A DNA stretch of 64,000 nt from Immundisolibacterales bacterium (GCA_026712715.1 JAPOPW010000025.1:80757-144756); one strand, 5' to 3'. Shown: positions 23,787 through 32,964, counted from the first letter of the stretch. The notes: generated by a model from the letters alone, not told the origin. Numbers and translations are program-made.

Positions 23787-26700
23787 ATGGAGTCTTGCGG
23801 GAGCGCGCAGGCGCAGGGCGAGATCCTCCATCGGCTTCGGCTCGGGAATTCGGGAACCGGCCGGCGCGTGGCGAGGACCGGCGCCGCCCTTGGGCTGGCC
23901 GCCCTGCTGGGTATCGCCGGGCAGGCGCGGGCCGAGAACGAATGCGGCCCGCCGGAGGCGGAGAAGGAAGTCGTCTGCACGCCATCCACCTACGACCCTG
24001 CCGGGGGCAATATATTCTACAGCCACGACGAGACCGGCGAGGACGAGACCAGCGGCGACTTCACCGTCCGGCTCGGCGCGGACCTCTCGATAGACTACGA
24101 CCGCGAACGCCCCGGCGACGACGTGTACGTCTCTCCCTCGGATGATCAGGACCGCAGCCACGGCGCCGTATGGGTGTCGCCGGGCGAATTCGGGGAATAT
24201 GCGGGCGACGCTTCGCTCTACTCCTCCGCCAGCGTGACCTCGAACGGAATTGGCATCTTCGCCGGGCACTACGGGAAGTCGGGCACGCTGAGCATGGAGC
24301 TTTCGGGCGGCGACATTGCGACCACGGGCGCACAGTCCCACGCGGTCGGCGGTTTTCGTTCGGAAGGCAGTGACGGCGCGCTTGACCTCATGGTTCGAGG
24401 CGTGACCATCGACACGACGGGAGTACTCGCCTTCGGCGTCTCAGCCGAACATACGGGCGAGGGAGTCTTGAACCTCACCATGCAGGACATCGCCGTCTCC
24501 ACGGCGGGAGATTGGGCCATCGGCGTCAGAGCTTCGCATGACGGCGCAGGCGAGCTGAATATCGACGCGCAGAACCTCGTCATCAAGACCGCGGGACATA
24601 TTGGCATCGGCGTCATTAGTTGGCATCAAGGCGAGGGCGAACTGAATATCGACGCGCAGGACCTCGTCGTCGAAACGGCGGGAGCGCACGCCGACGGCGT
24701 CTACGGTAGTCATCAAGGCAAGGGCGAGTTGGCGCTCACCGCCGAGGAGCTCGTCATCGAAACAGCGGGAGATGATGCCGACGGCGTCTCAGGTACGCAT
24801 GAGGGTGAGGGGGAACTGAAGATAGACGCTCGCAACCTCGTCATCGAAACGGCGGGAGCGAACGCAAGAGGCGTATACGGTCTTCATCAAGGCGAGGGCG
24901 AATTGGCGATTACCGCCGAGGAGTTCGACATCGTAACGGCGGGAGACAAAGCCGACGGCGTTTCAGGTACGCATGCGGGTGAGGGGGAACTGAAGATAGA
25001 CACTCGCAACCTCGTCATCGAAACGGCGGGAGCGAACGCAATAGGCGTCTACGGTCTTCATCAAGGCAAGGGCGATTTGGCGCTTACCGCACGGGGCCTC
25101 GACATCGTAACGGTGGGAGTGGACTCCCGCGGCATCTACGGTCGTCATCAAGGCGAAGGCGATTTGGCGCTCACCGCCGAGGACCTCGACATCGTAACGG
25201 CGGGAGATTGGGCGAACGGCGTCTTTGGTTTGCACGAAAGCGAGGGTGATCTGAAGATGGACGCTCAGAATCTCGACATCGTAACGGCTGGAGACAATGC
25301 CGACGGCATCGTTGGCTGGCATCAAGGCGCAGGCGAAATGAAGATGGACGCTCGCAACCTCGACATCACCACGAAGGGTGAGAACGCCCGCGGCATCTAC
25401 GGTCGTCATCAAGGCGAGGGCGATTTGGCGCTCACCGCACGGGGCCTCGACATCGTAACGGTGGGAGTGGACTCCCGCGGCATCTACGGTCTTCATCAAG
25501 GCAAGGGCGATTTGGCGCTTACCGCCGAGGAGCTCGACATCGTAACGGCGGGAGACGAAGCCGACGGCGTCTCAGGTACGCATGCGGGTGAGGGGGAACT
25601 GAAGATAGACACTCGCAACCTCGTCATCGAAACGGCGGGAGCGAACGCAAGAGGTGTCTACGGTCTTCATCAAGGCGAGGGCGAATTGGCGCTCACCGCC
25701 GAGGAGCTCGACATCGTAACGGCGGGAGATTTGGCGAACGGCGTCTTTGGTGTGCACGAAAGCGCGGGGGATCTGAAGTTGGACGCTCGGAACCTCGACA
25801 TCACCACGAAGGGAGCGAACGCAAGAGGCGTCTACGGTCTTCATCAACGCGAGGGCGATCTGGCGCTCACCGCCGAGGACCTCGACATCGTAACGGCGGG
25901 AGGTTGGGCGAACGGGGTCTTGGGTGTGCACGAAAGCGCGGGGGATCTGAAGTTGGACGCTCGGAACCTCGACATCGTAACGACGGGAGATATTGCCGAC
26001 GGCCTCATTGGTTGGCGTCGAGGGGAAGGCGAACTGAAGATGGACGCTCGGAACCTCGACATCGCAACGGCGGGAGCGTCCGCCAGAGGCGTCTTCGGCG
26101 GTCATCAAGGTGCGGGCGAACTGGCGCTCACCGCCGAGAACCTCGACATCGCAACGGCGGGAGCGTCCGCCAGAGGCGTCTTCGGCATTCATCTGGGCGC
26201 GGGCGAACTGGCGCTTACCGCCGAGGACCTCGACATCGTAACAGCGGGTACGGATGCCGATGGTGTCCGCGCGCAGCACCGAGGCGCGGGGGACTTGAAC
26301 CTCGACGTCCGGGGCGTCTCCATCACCACTACGGGGGCGGGCGCCAGCGGCATCTACGGGAACCACTTCGCCATGGGGGGCGATGTCGCCGTCCGCGTTC
26401 GTGACGGCGCCGTCTCGACGGCGGGCGCGGATGCCTTCGGGGTGCGCGGCTTCCATGCCGGCCCGGGCGCGCTCGACGTCGACCTGCGCGAGACCTCGGT
26501 CGCCACGGCTGGAGAAGGCTCCCATGGCGTCGTGATTAATCGATTCGGCTCAGGTTCGACCTGCATCGCGGTGGACGGGGGTTCGGTCCACGCCGCCGGG
26601 ACAGGGGCGAGCGGCATCCGGATCGGCCTCCTCGACGAGGCCGGCAGCCCGGTATTCGTCTCCCCGGTCGGCGAGGACGGCTACCGCAGGCAGAGCGTTT

Positions 26701-27965
26701 CGGTGAACGCGCCGGTGACGGGCGGCTCGGGCGAGGACGCGGCGGGGGTGTTCCTCGCGGGCGGCGGCAGGGTGGCCATCGGCTCCCGCGGGCGGGTCGG
26801 CGCGGCGTCCGGGATCGCGATTCTGGCTTCCGGCGGGGCGCCGAAGCTCAGCGTCGAGATGGACCTCGACGGGCGCCGGGCGGGCGATGTCGTCGACGGC
26901 ACGATCCGCAACGACGGGGGCGAGACCACCGTGGTGGTGAACGGGGTCACGCTGCACGACGGCGCCACGGGCGTCACGGGAACCGAGGTGGCGAACGGGG
27001 CACGGGACTTGAGCCTGGCGGCGAGCGGGACGATTGCGGGGCGGACCTTCGCGCCCGAGGACTTCATCGAGAGCTACGTGCCGCGCGCGGCGGTGTACGA
27101 GGCGCTGCCCGGCTTCCTGCTCCGACTGAACGGCGGACGACCCTCCGGCACGCGCATCGCGCGGCCCGGCTCGCCCGCCTGGGCACGGGTATCGGGCGGT
27201 CGGGGGTCGTACGAGCCCGGCCGCGCGAGCGTCGGGGCGGGGTACGACTTCCGCCGCTTCTCGGCCGAGGCGGGCCTGGACCTCGCTCTGGGCGAGAACG
27301 TCACCGGTTCGCTTTCCTTGCGCCACGTCGGCGGTACCGCGGAAGTGGCCTCGCCCTATGGCCGGGGCGAGATCGAGGCGCGGGGCGTGGGCGTCGCCGC
27401 GGGCCTGTCCTGGAGCGGGGCGGACGGGTACTACGGGCGCGGGCGCCTTGCGTTCACGAGCTACGAGGTGGACGTTTCGTCCCGCAAGCGCGGGAGCCTC
27501 GCACGGGACGTCGGGGCGAGGGGCCATTCACTGGGCATCGAGGCGGGACGGCGCATCGCCGTCGGCGAGACGGTGACGCTCACCCCCCGGGCGTGGGCGG
27601 CGCGCCGCGGGCTGTCCGGAGGCGCGTTCACGGATGCCGTGGGCGCCCGCGTGTCGCTCGACGAGACGACGCGGCATACGGGGGGCATCGGTCTCTCGGC
27701 GGAGACCGAGCGGGCGCTCGAGGACGGTGCGCTCACCCTGCGCGCCTCGGCGGATGTCGAGCGCGCCCTGGGCGGCGCGGACACGGTCGCCGCGGTTTCG
27801 GGCGAGCGCCTCGAGTCGGAAGCTTCCGCTACCCGCGTCCTGCTCGGGCTGGGCGGGACTTTGCACAAGGGGCGGCTCTCGCTCGGCGCGCAGCTTGGCG
27901 CGGGCGGCCCGGGGTCCGGCGACACGCAATACTCGGGTCGAATCACCCTCGGCTGGACGTTCTAG
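23787..27965 (+). CDS. Autotransporter (type Va) with repeat-built passenger
   Basis: A 1392-residue protein with a long N-region, hydrophobic signal core (TGAALGLAALLGIAG, cleavage QARA-EN near residue 50), a passenger and a C-terminal outer-membrane beta-barrel. The ATG at 23787 has CGGAGGA seven bases before it. Residues about 205-930 are some 25 repeats of 29 residues with consensus L-[DV]-I-x-T-A-G-D-x-A-x-G-V-x-G-x-H-x-G-x-G-[ED]-L-x-[LI]-x-A-x-x, predicted to stack as a right-handed beta-solenoid. Residues about 1133-1392 form the barrel (ARVSGGRGSYEPG start; alternating strands; ends RITLGWTF with terminal Phe as needed for Bam recognition). No catalytic Ser/Asp/His set or RGD was seen in the passenger, so adhesion, self-association or a surface-shield role is inferred. 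Repeats are nearly identical at DNA level, implying ongoing expansion and contraction. Confidence 0.88.
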   Translation: MESCGSAQAQGEILHRLRLGNSGTGRRVARTGAALGLAALLGIAGQARAENECGPPEAEKEVVCTPSTYDPAGGNIFYSHDETGEDETSGDFTVRLGADLSIDYDRERPGDDVYVSPSDDQDRSHGAVWVSPGEFGEYAGDASLYSSASVTSNGIGIFAGHYGKSGTLSMELSGGDIATTGAQSHAVGGFRSEGSDGALDLMVRGVTIDTTGVLAFGVSAEHTGEGVLNLTMQDIAVSTAGDWAIGVRASHDGAGELNIDAQNLVIKTAGHIGIGVISWHQGEGELNIDAQDLVVETAGAHADGVYGSHQGKGELALTAEELVIETAGDDADGVSGTHEGEGELKIDARNLVIETAGANARGVYGLHQGEGELAITAEEFDIVTAGDKADGVSGTHAGEGELKIDTRNLVIETAGANAIGVYGLHQGKGDLALTARGLDIVTVGVDSRGIYGRHQGEGDLALTAEDLDIVTAGDWANGVFGLHESEGDLKMDAQNLDIVTAGDNADGIVGWHQGAGEMKMDARNLDITTKGENARGIYGRHQGEGDLALTARGLDIVTVGVDSRGIYGLHQGKGDLALTAEELDIVTAGDEADGVSGTHAGEGELKIDTRNLVIETAGANARGVYGLHQGEGELALTAEELDIVTAGDLANGVFGVHESAGDLKLDARNLDITTKGANARGVYGLHQREGDLALTAEDLDIVTAGGWANGVLGVHESAGDLKLDARNLDIVTTGDIADGLIGWRRGEGELKMDARNLDIATAGASARGVFGGHQGAGELALTAENLDIATAGASARGVFGIHLGAGELALTAEDLDIVTAGTDADGVRAQHRGAGDLNLDVRGVSITTTGAGASGIYGNHFAMGGDVAVRVRDGAVSTAGADAFGVRGFHAGPGALDVDLRETSVATAGEGSHGVVINRFGSGSTCIAVDGGSVHAAGTGASGIRIGLLDEAGSPVFVSPVGEDGYRRQSVSVNAPVTGGSGEDAAGVFLAGGGRVAIGSRGRVGAASGIAILASGGAPKLSVEMDLDGRRAGDVVDGTIRNDGGETTVVVNGVTLHDGATGVTGTEVANGARDLSLAASGTIAGRTFAPEDFIESYVPRAAVYEALPGFLLRLNGGRPSGTRIARPGSPAWARVSGGRGSYEPGRASVGAGYDFRRFSAEAGLDLALGENVTGSLSLRHVGGTAEVASPYGRGEIEARGVGVAAGLSWSGADGYYGRGRLAFTSYEVDVSSRKRGSLARDVGARGHSLGIEAGRRIAVGETVTLTPRAWAARRGLSGGAFTDAVGARVSLDETTRHTGGIGLSAETERALEDGALTLRASADVERALGGADTVAAVSGERLESEASATRVLLGLGGTLHKGRLSLGAQLGAGGPGSGDTQYSGRITLGWTF
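24399..26577 (+). repeat. Array of about 25 87-bp coding repeats in the autotransporter
   Basis: Each 87-bp unit encodes 29 residues such as LDIVTAGDWANGVFG plus HESEGDLKMDAQN. Units fall into a few recurring types: 'ARGVYGLHQGEGELALTAEE', 'ADGVSGTHAGEGELKIDTRN', 'ANGVFGVHESAGDLKLDARN' and 'SRGIYGRHQGEGDLALTARG'. Multi-unit blocks recur almost verbatim (around 24900-25130 and 25470-25680), evidence for unequal crossing-over of several units at a time. The first and last few units (24399-24600 and 26300-26580) are more diverged, as usual for the edges of an expanding array. Confidence 0.85.
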
Positions 27966-28100
27966 CGAGGCAGCGCCTCGGACCGACGAGAACTGGTTGA
28001 ACGGGGCGAAGCACACACTCTCCGCAATCGCAAGGCCGGCGGAGCCCGACGGAAGGCCCAACGCGCGCGATCGACCTTGGCCGAGTTTCGTGACGTCTTG

Positions 28101-28120
28101 CCCATATTTGACTATATGGG
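28101..28120. promoter_or_regulatory. Palindromic operator-like site before vapBC-like genes
   Basis: CCCATAT and ATATGGG at 28101-28107 and 28114-28120 form a 7-bp inverted repeat with a 6-base spacer, ending 12 bases before the antitoxin GTG. Antitoxins of this kind usually bind such palindromes to repress their own operon. A further GTATGGG follows at 28123-28129. Confidence 0.5.
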
Positions 28121-28132
28121 TAGTATGGGTCC

Positions 28133-28393
28133 GTGAAGACGACCGTCGACATTCATGCCGAGCTCCTCGCGCGCGCCAAGCGTCATGCCACGGAAACGGG
28201 CCGCCCGCTGCGTGCGGTGATCGAGGACGGGCTCCGGCGCGTGCTCTCCACTTCCACGATGCGCGAACGATATGAGCTTCCGGATCTGAGGGCGGGGGAC
28301 CCACGAGCGCCGGACCCGCTGGAACGGCTCTCCTGGCCGGAGTTGCGCGAGCTGATTTACGGGGACTCGGGCGGGGACCCGGGCACCCGGTGA
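28133..28393 (+). CDS. Ribbon-helix-helix antitoxin (VapB-like)
   Basis: An 86-residue protein read from a GTG at 28133. The opening MKTTVDIHAELLARAKRHATETGRPLRAVIEDGLRRVL is the MetJ/Arc-type ribbon-helix-helix DNA-binding domain found in VapB-type antitoxins (KTTVDI strand, then two helices). The acidic and proline-rich C-terminus (DPRAPDPLERLSWPELREL) would bind and block the toxin. Its stop overlaps the toxin start by four bases (GTGA), the normal TA arrangement, and a palindrome upstream suits autoregulation. Confidence 0.82.
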   Translation: MKTTVDIHAELLARAKRHATETGRPLRAVIEDGLRRVLSTSTMRERYELPDLRAGDPRAPDPLERLSWPELRELIYGDSGGDPGTR

Positions 28394-28833
28394 TCGCCGT
28401 CGACACCAATGTTCTAGTCCATGCGCACCGCCGGGAATCGCGGTTGGGCGACGTGGCGTACGAGCTCCTGGTGGACCTCGCGGAAGGAGACCGGGCCTGG
28501 GCGATCCCCTGGCCCTGTTGCTATGAGTTCCTGAGCGTGGCGACGAACCGTCGCATCTGGAAGGAAGCGGCCACGACCCCGGAGCATGCCTGGGGACAGT
28601 TCCAGGCCTGGGCGTCGTCGCCGTCCAACCGCATGATCGGCGAGACCGACGATTTCGCGGACGTTCTGCGAAGATTCGTGGCACGCCCGCACGTCGTCGG
28701 AGGAGTCGTTCACGATGCCCGCATCGCGGCATTGTGCATCGCCCATGGCGTCGATGTGCTGCTCACCCGAGACCGCGACTTCTCTTCGTTTCCGGAGCTG
28801 CGGACAAGCAATCCTTTCTCTACGGGGTATTGA
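28390..28833 (+). CDS. PIN-domain ribonuclease toxin (VapC-like)
   Basis: A 147-residue PIN-domain protein starting at GTG 28390. The acidic active-site residues are all visible: Asp in IAVDTNVLVHAH, Glu in CYEFLSVATN, Asp in VVHDARIAALCIAHG and Asp in LLTRDRDFSSFP. PIN toxins cut RNA (tRNA or rRNA loops) and halt translation until neutralised by the partner. It overlaps the antitoxin gene by four bases. This pair and that at 42.5-43.2 kb are of different families of antitoxin. Confidence 0.88.
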   Translation: MIAVDTNVLVHAHRRESRLGDVAYELLVDLAEGDRAWAIPWPCCYEFLSVATNRRIWKEAATTPEHAWGQFQAWASSPSNRMIGETDDFADVLRRFVARPHVVGGVVHDARIAALCIAHGVDVLLTRDRDFSSFPELRTSNPFSTGY

Positions 28834-28971
28834 TTGCGGAAGCTCGCGAAGCGGGCAGCCGGGGACCGTGCGTCCGGTGCGTAGCGAAGATGCCGCCACT
28901 CCTCGATTCGTGACCCGCTCGAAGAATCGGCCGAGCGACGCTCGGGCCCGGCATATCGAATTCGGCGGCGG

Positions 28972-29592
28972 TCAGTAGAGGGTCTCGGGCACCCTGGCGC
29001 GAATCTCGCGATCGACCCGCTCGCCATCCGCTTCGCCGATGTGGTCGGCCAGCATCTGGCCGAATGACGGGAGGACGGCCTTGCGGTCCACCCGCGTCTC
29101 GTCGGCCCAGAGCCGCGAGCGCACGAGGGCCTTCGTGCACTGGAGGAAGACCTCCTCGACCTCGACGACGAGCCCGCTCCGCGGCACCCGTCCTTTGACC
29201 GCGAGCGGCTCCAGGAGCGCGGGATCGGTGGTCAGGGTGGCCCGACCGTTGAGCCGCAACGTCTCGTCCACCCCCGGAATCAGGAACAGCATGCCGACGT
29301 GGGGGTTCTCGAGCACGTTCGTCAGCGAATCGGCCCGGTTGTTGCCCCGCCGATCGGGGAGGAGGATGGTCCGGTCGTCGAGGACCGCGACGAACCCGGC
29401 GGGGTCGCCGCGCGGCGAGCAGTCGACCCTCCCATCCGCGCCGGCGGACGCGAGAACGACGAAGGGCGAGAGTGCGATGAACCGCCGGCAGTGCCGGTCC
29501 AGGCGCTCGAGGGACTTCCTGACCGCCCGTTCGCTCGGTTCGCCATAGCTGCTCCGCAGCTCCTCGACCGTCTCGATGACGTGCTCCGTCAT
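28972..29592 (-). CDS. Pyridoxamine 5'-phosphate oxidase family FMN-binding protein
   Basis: A 206-residue split-barrel flavin protein resembling the MSMEG_1061-type PPOX-related group. The core reads FVVLASAGADGRVDCSPRGDPAGFVAVLDDRTILLPDRRGNNRADSLTNVLENPHVGMLFLIPGVDETLRLNGRA; the DCSPRGDPAGF strand and the LLPDRRGNNR-DS loop are the family hallmarks, and the Arg/Asn groups are expected to hold FMN or F420. The start at 29592 begins MTEHVIETVEEL; a longer frame upstream is low-complexity. The reaction is unknown; relatives reduce small redox substrates. It is convergent with the toxin gene. Confidence 0.85.
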   Translation of the reverse strand: MTEHVIETVEELRSSYGEPSERAVRKSLERLDRHCRRFIALSPFVVLASAGADGRVDCSPRGDPAGFVAVLDDRTILLPDRRGNNRADSLTNVLENPHVGMLFLIPGVDETLRLNGRATLTTDPALLEPLAVKGRVPRSGLVVEVEEVFLQCTKALVRSRLWADETRVDRKAVLPSFGQMLADHIGEADGERVDREIRARVPETLY

Positions 29593-29789
29593 GTCTCCCC
29601 CTCGCGCTCGTCGTGTTCCGTCCGTGATCATGCGCCCGTAGGGTCGCGCGCTCAAGCGGATCGACGGGAATCTCGGCCGCGCATGCGCCGATGTCGGCGC
29701 GCTCCCTTCGCCTCGGGGCACATCGGGGTTCGATTCGCGGTGGCCGCTCTTCGAGGCCGGCTCCGGCCCCGCCGGGCCGCCCCGCCGGA

Positions 29790-30701
29790 TCAGGCGAGGC
29801 CGTGGCGTTCGAGGAACTCGAGCATCAGGGCCGTGCACTCGGCCGGCTTCTCGAGCTGGAGGAAGTGGGAGGCGCCCGGGACGTAGTCGTAGTCGAGGTC
29901 GCAGCGCCTCGCGAAATCACGGAGCACGATGCTCGGCACGAAGGCGCCGGGACCGGTCGGATCGCCGCCGATCAGCTTGAGCGGGCAAGGGAAGCTCCCC
30001 ATCGCGAGCTCGAAGCTCGAATCGAGGAAGGTCGCGAAGACCTGGGCTTCGTGCTCGCGCGGGCAGCAGAGCTCGTAGCCGCCGCCGGTCTCGGCGGGTC
30101 GCAGGGTCGCCTGCGCGTAGAGCTCGGGCACGCCGGGCAGGAGACGTTGGAAGACGGACGCCGCGCGCACGATCTCCGCGAGCTCCTCGCGTGTGTCGAA
30201 GCGCGGCTGGCGCCGCCGTGTGCGGGCGGACAGCTCGTTCTCGCGCTCGAGGTACACCCGCTCCAGCCGGTCGCCGTTCGGCGGCGAGAGGGGCGGGTCG
30301 AAGAGGACGAGGGCCGCAAAGCGCGGCCCCGAGCGAAGGGCCTGGTAGAGCGCGGTGAGGGCCGACATCGAGTGAAAGACACCGACCTTCGGCTTTGCCC
30401 CGAAGTGGCGGTCGATCCCCCGGACCACGTGCTCGCTGTCCCAGACGAAGGTCGGAAAGTGATGCGTCCCGAGGGGCGCGCGCGGATTCCAGCCGTGGCT
30501 GCGGAAGTCGTGGACGACGAGGTCGAATCGGTCCATGAGCCGCGACCAGAACGGATAGTAGAGGTCGATGGCGAGCCCGTTCCCGTGACTGAGGACGAGC
30601 CTCGGTCCGTCCGGATTGCCGTGGCGGCGGAGGATGACGAGGCTGCCGTCGGCCATGCGGACCTCGCCCGTGGCGAGGGGCTCGGGAACCTCCCAGTGCA
30701 C
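29790..30701 (-). CDS. Alpha/beta hydrolase
   Basis: A 303-residue alpha/beta-hydrolase-fold protein. It opens with LVLSHGNGLAIDLYYPFWSRL (the H-G-x-x oxyanion strand), DLVVHDFRSHGWNP, then the nucleophile elbow VGVFHSMSALTALYQAL, in which the usual G-x-S-x-G has become H-S-M-S-A; the final Gly is replaced by Ala. The acid residue lies in LKLIGGDPTGPG and the catalytic His in VPGASHFLQLEKP near the C-terminus. The charged linker ENELSARTRRRQPRFDTREELAE forms a lid. The substrate is probably an ester or lactone. Same strand as the rhodanese and two SDRs upstream, so it may end that run of genes (101 bp gap). Confidence 0.82.
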   Translation of the reverse strand: MHWEVPEPLATGEVRMADGSLVILRRHGNPDGPRLVLSHGNGLAIDLYYPFWSRLMDRFDLVVHDFRSHGWNPRAPLGTHHFPTFVWDSEHVVRGIDRHFGAKPKVGVFHSMSALTALYQALRSGPRFAALVLFDPPLSPPNGDRLERVYLERENELSARTRRRQPRFDTREELAEIVRAASVFQRLLPGVPELYAQATLRPAETGGGYELCCPREHEAQVFATFLDSSFELAMGSFPCPLKLIGGDPTGPGAFVPSIVLRDFARRCDLDYDYVPGASHFLQLEKPAECTALMLEFLERHGLA

Positions 30702-30803
30702 GACGATGGGCGGACGGTCGGGGTCGGGCGAATCCGGACGGCGCCGGACGCGACGGGCGAAGGGCGAGCGCCCGGGAGGCGCGGAACGGGAGGCGGGGTC
30801 CGG

Positions 30804-31223
30804 TCAGCCGCGGGACGACGGCAGCTTCGGCTCCTTCGCCTCCACCGCGCCTCCCGCCTGCTTCCAGGCCCCGAAGCCCCCCGCGAGGTGGCAGACCGGA
30901 GCGAGGCCCATGTCCTGCACCGCCTTGGCCGCGAGAGCGGAGCGGAGCCCTCCCGCGCAGAAGAACATGAAGCGCTTGCCGGACTGGAACACGTCGCGCG
31001 CGTACGGGCTCTCCGGATCCACCCAGAACTCGAGCATGCCGCGCGGCGCGTGCACCGCGCCCGGAATGGCTCCCTCGCGCCACAGCTCGCGCACGTCCCG
31101 GATGTCGACGAAGACCACGTCGTCGTCGCCCTGGTGCCGGAGCGCGTCCTCGACCGTCCAGGTCTCGATACCGGCCTCCGCCTCCGCGCAGAGCTGCTTG
31201 ATGCCCTTGGTAATCGTCGCCAT
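30804..31223 (-). CDS. Single-domain rhodanese-like protein
   Basis: A 139-residue rhodanese/Cdc25-fold protein starting at ATG 31223. Hallmarks are DVVFVDIRDVRELWREGAIPGAVHAPRGMLEFWVDP and the active-site loop MFFCAGGLRSALAAKAV, with Cys in the CxGGxRS form, then GLAPVCHLAGGFGAWKQAGG. Rhodaneses transfer the outer sulfur of thiosulfate or persulfides, or bind them as a carrier. It is a cytosolic protein with no signal peptide. Sits between the hydrolase and the SDR genes on one strand. Confidence 0.9.
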   Translation of the reverse strand: MATITKGIKQLCAEAEAGIETWTVEDALRHQGDDDVVFVDIRDVRELWREGAIPGAVHAPRGMLEFWVDPESPYARDVFQSGKRFMFFCAGGLRSALAAKAVQDMGLAPVCHLAGGFGAWKQAGGAVEAKEPKLPSSRG

Positions 31224-31412
31224 CGTGTCGGCCCTCCCGGCCACTCGGTTCATGTCGCGGCGGCTGCGCCGCTCCGTACGTCCCGTCCGCCCCGTCCGGC
31301 TGGCGCCGCGGCCCCGGCGACCCCGCCGCCTTCCCATCCGCCGTCCCGGAACCGGCCGCCGCAGGCGGGCCGCGACGAGCGACCCGGCGTCCGGCCGCGG
31401 CCGGACGCGCGT

Positions 31413-32159
31413 TCAGTAGGTCGCCCGCCCCCCGCTTGCGTCGAACACCGCGCCGGTCGTGAACGAGTTCTCCTCCGAGACGAGCCACGCCACCAGGGCG
31501 GCGAGCTCCTCGACGAGCACGAACCGTCCGCGCGGGATCTTCGAGAGCATGTAGTCGATGTGCGCCTGCGTGATCTGTTCGAAGATCCGCGTCCGCGCCG
31601 CCGCCGGGGTGATGCAGTTCACCGCGATGTCGCGGTCCGCGAGCTCCTTCCCGAGGGACTTGGTGAGTCCGATCACCCCCGCCTTCGCGGCGCTGTACGC
31701 GCTCGCGTTGGGGTTGCCCTCCTTGCCCGCGATGGAGGCGGTGTTGACGATGCGGCCGTAGCCGCGCTCGATCATGTGCGGCACCACCGCCCGGCAGCAG
31801 TAGAAGACGCCGTTCAGATCGATCTCGACCACCTGGCGCCACTCTTCGATCGGGTACTCCCAGGTGGTGGCGTTGGGACCGGCGATGCCGGCATTGTTGA
31901 CGAGAATGTCGATGCACCCCGCCGCCTCGATGGTCTCCTCCGCCGCGCGCTCCACGGACTCGGGGTCGGCCACGTCGACGACCACCCCGCCCGTGCCCGA
32001 TCCGAGCGCCGTCCGGGCGGCTTCGAGCTCCCCGGGGTCGCGGTCCCAGAGGGTGACTCCCGCTCCGGACGCGAGCAGCCGCTCCGCAATGGCGAGCCCG
32101 ATGCCCTGCGCGCCCCCCGTCACCACCGCCCGGCGGCCTTCCAGATCGATTCGATTCAT
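31413..32159 (-). CDS. Short-chain dehydrogenase/reductase
   Basis: A 248-residue classical SDR. TGGAQGIGLAIAERLLASGAG holds the cofactor; VTLWDRDPGELE has the acidic residue that favours NAD+. NNAGIAG, GRIVNTASIAGKEG (Ser) and ASAYSAAKAGVIGLTKSLGKEL (Tyr, Lys) are present, and the C-terminus reads TTGAVFDASGGRATY, in which the common V-x-G-G ending has become D-A-S-G-G. Located 46 bp downstream of another SDR on the same strand. The two are only distantly alike, so they are not a tandem duplication. Likely 3-oxoacyl- or sugar-type substrate; not determinable. Confidence 0.9.
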   Translation of the reverse strand: MNRIDLEGRRAVVTGGAQGIGLAIAERLLASGAGVTLWDRDPGELEAARTALGSGTGGVVVDVADPESVERAAEETIEAAGCIDILVNNAGIAGPNATTWEYPIEEWRQVVEIDLNGVFYCCRAVVPHMIERGYGRIVNTASIAGKEGNPNASAYSAAKAGVIGLTKSLGKELADRDIAVNCITPAAARTRIFEQITQAHIDYMLSKIPRGRFVLVEELAALVAWLVSEENSFTTGAVFDASGGRATY

Positions 32160-32205
32160 GCTCTGCGTCTTCCTCGTGTCGCGTATGCGTCGGAACGTCA
32201 GATGG

Positions 32206-32964
32206 TCAGATGGTCCGCCCGCCGTCCACCGGCAGGCACACCCCGGTCAGGAACTCGGCGTCGTCCGAGGCGAGGAAGAGGACCGCGTTCGCGATGTCCG
32301 CCGGCTGGCTGAGCCGTCCGAGCGGCACCGTGCTCATGAACCGGGCGTGCATCTCGGGGGTGACCTCTCCGCCGAGGAACTCCCCCAGCATCTGGGTCTC
32401 GCCGGCCACCGGACACACCGCATTGACCCGGATGCGATCCGGCGCGAGCTCCACCGCCATCGATTGGGTGATGGTGTTCACCGCGCCCTTGGAGCCGTTG
32501 TACCAGACGAGGCCGGGCCGGGGGCTGATGGCGGCGGTGGAGGCGGTGTGGATGATGCACCCGCCGCCCGCCTCGCGCATGATCGGCACGGTGTGTTTCG
32601 CCGACCAGTAGATCGCCTTCACGTTGACCGCGAAGATCCGGTCGAACTCGTCTTCGGTGACGTTCTCCATCGGCTGGTTGCGCTGCGGCACGCCCGCGTT
32701 GTTCACCATGATGTCGAGCCCGCCGTAGCCCGCGACGGCCTCTTCGACGAGGCGCCCGGTATCCGCGTCGCTCGAGACGTCGGCGTACACGAAGCGCGCT
32801 TCACCCCCTTCGTCGCGGATCGAGTCGGCCACCCGGCGGCCGTCCTGCTCGTTCACGTCGTTGACGACCACCCGGGCTCCTTCGGCCGCGAAGCGCCGGC
32901 AGATCCCCTCGCCGAAGCCCGCGCCGCCGCCGGTGACGATCGCTACCCTGTCCTCCAGTCGCAT
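32206..32964 (-). CDS. Short-chain dehydrogenase/reductase
   Basis: A 252-residue classical SDR. IVTGGGAGFGEGICRRFAAEGA is the cofactor loop (TGGGAGFG, with Phe where most have Ile), VVVNDVNEQDGRRV carries the acidic residue for NAD+, VNNAGVPQRNQPME follows, and GLVWYNGSKGAVNTITQSMAVELAPDRIRVNAV holds catalytic Tyr-Lys; the Ser lies in IHTASTAAISPRPG. The C-terminus LTGVCLPVDGGRTI is standard. This form (WYNGSKGAV) is common among 3-oxoacyl/alpha-hydroxy acid dehydrogenases. First gene of a probable SDR-SDR-rhodanese-hydrolase run, transcribed away from the M20 amidohydrolase end by a short gap. Confidence 0.9.
   Translation of the reverse strand: MRLEDRVAIVTGGGAGFGEGICRRFAAEGARVVVNDVNEQDGRRVADSIRDEGGEARFVYADVSSDADTGRLVEEAVAGYGGLDIMVNNAGVPQRNQPMENVTEDEFDRIFAVNVKAIYWSAKHTVPIMREAGGGCIIHTASTAAISPRPGLVWYNGSKGAVNTITQSMAVELAPDRIRVNAVCPVAGETQMLGEFLGGEVTPEMHARFMSTVPLGRLSQPADIANAVLFLASDDAEFLTGVCLPVDGGRTI

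Noticed and set aside
24399..26577. Regular array of repeats resembling a CRISPR locus
   Set aside because: Units are 87 bp, contiguous without spacers and translated in one frame as part of the autotransporter.
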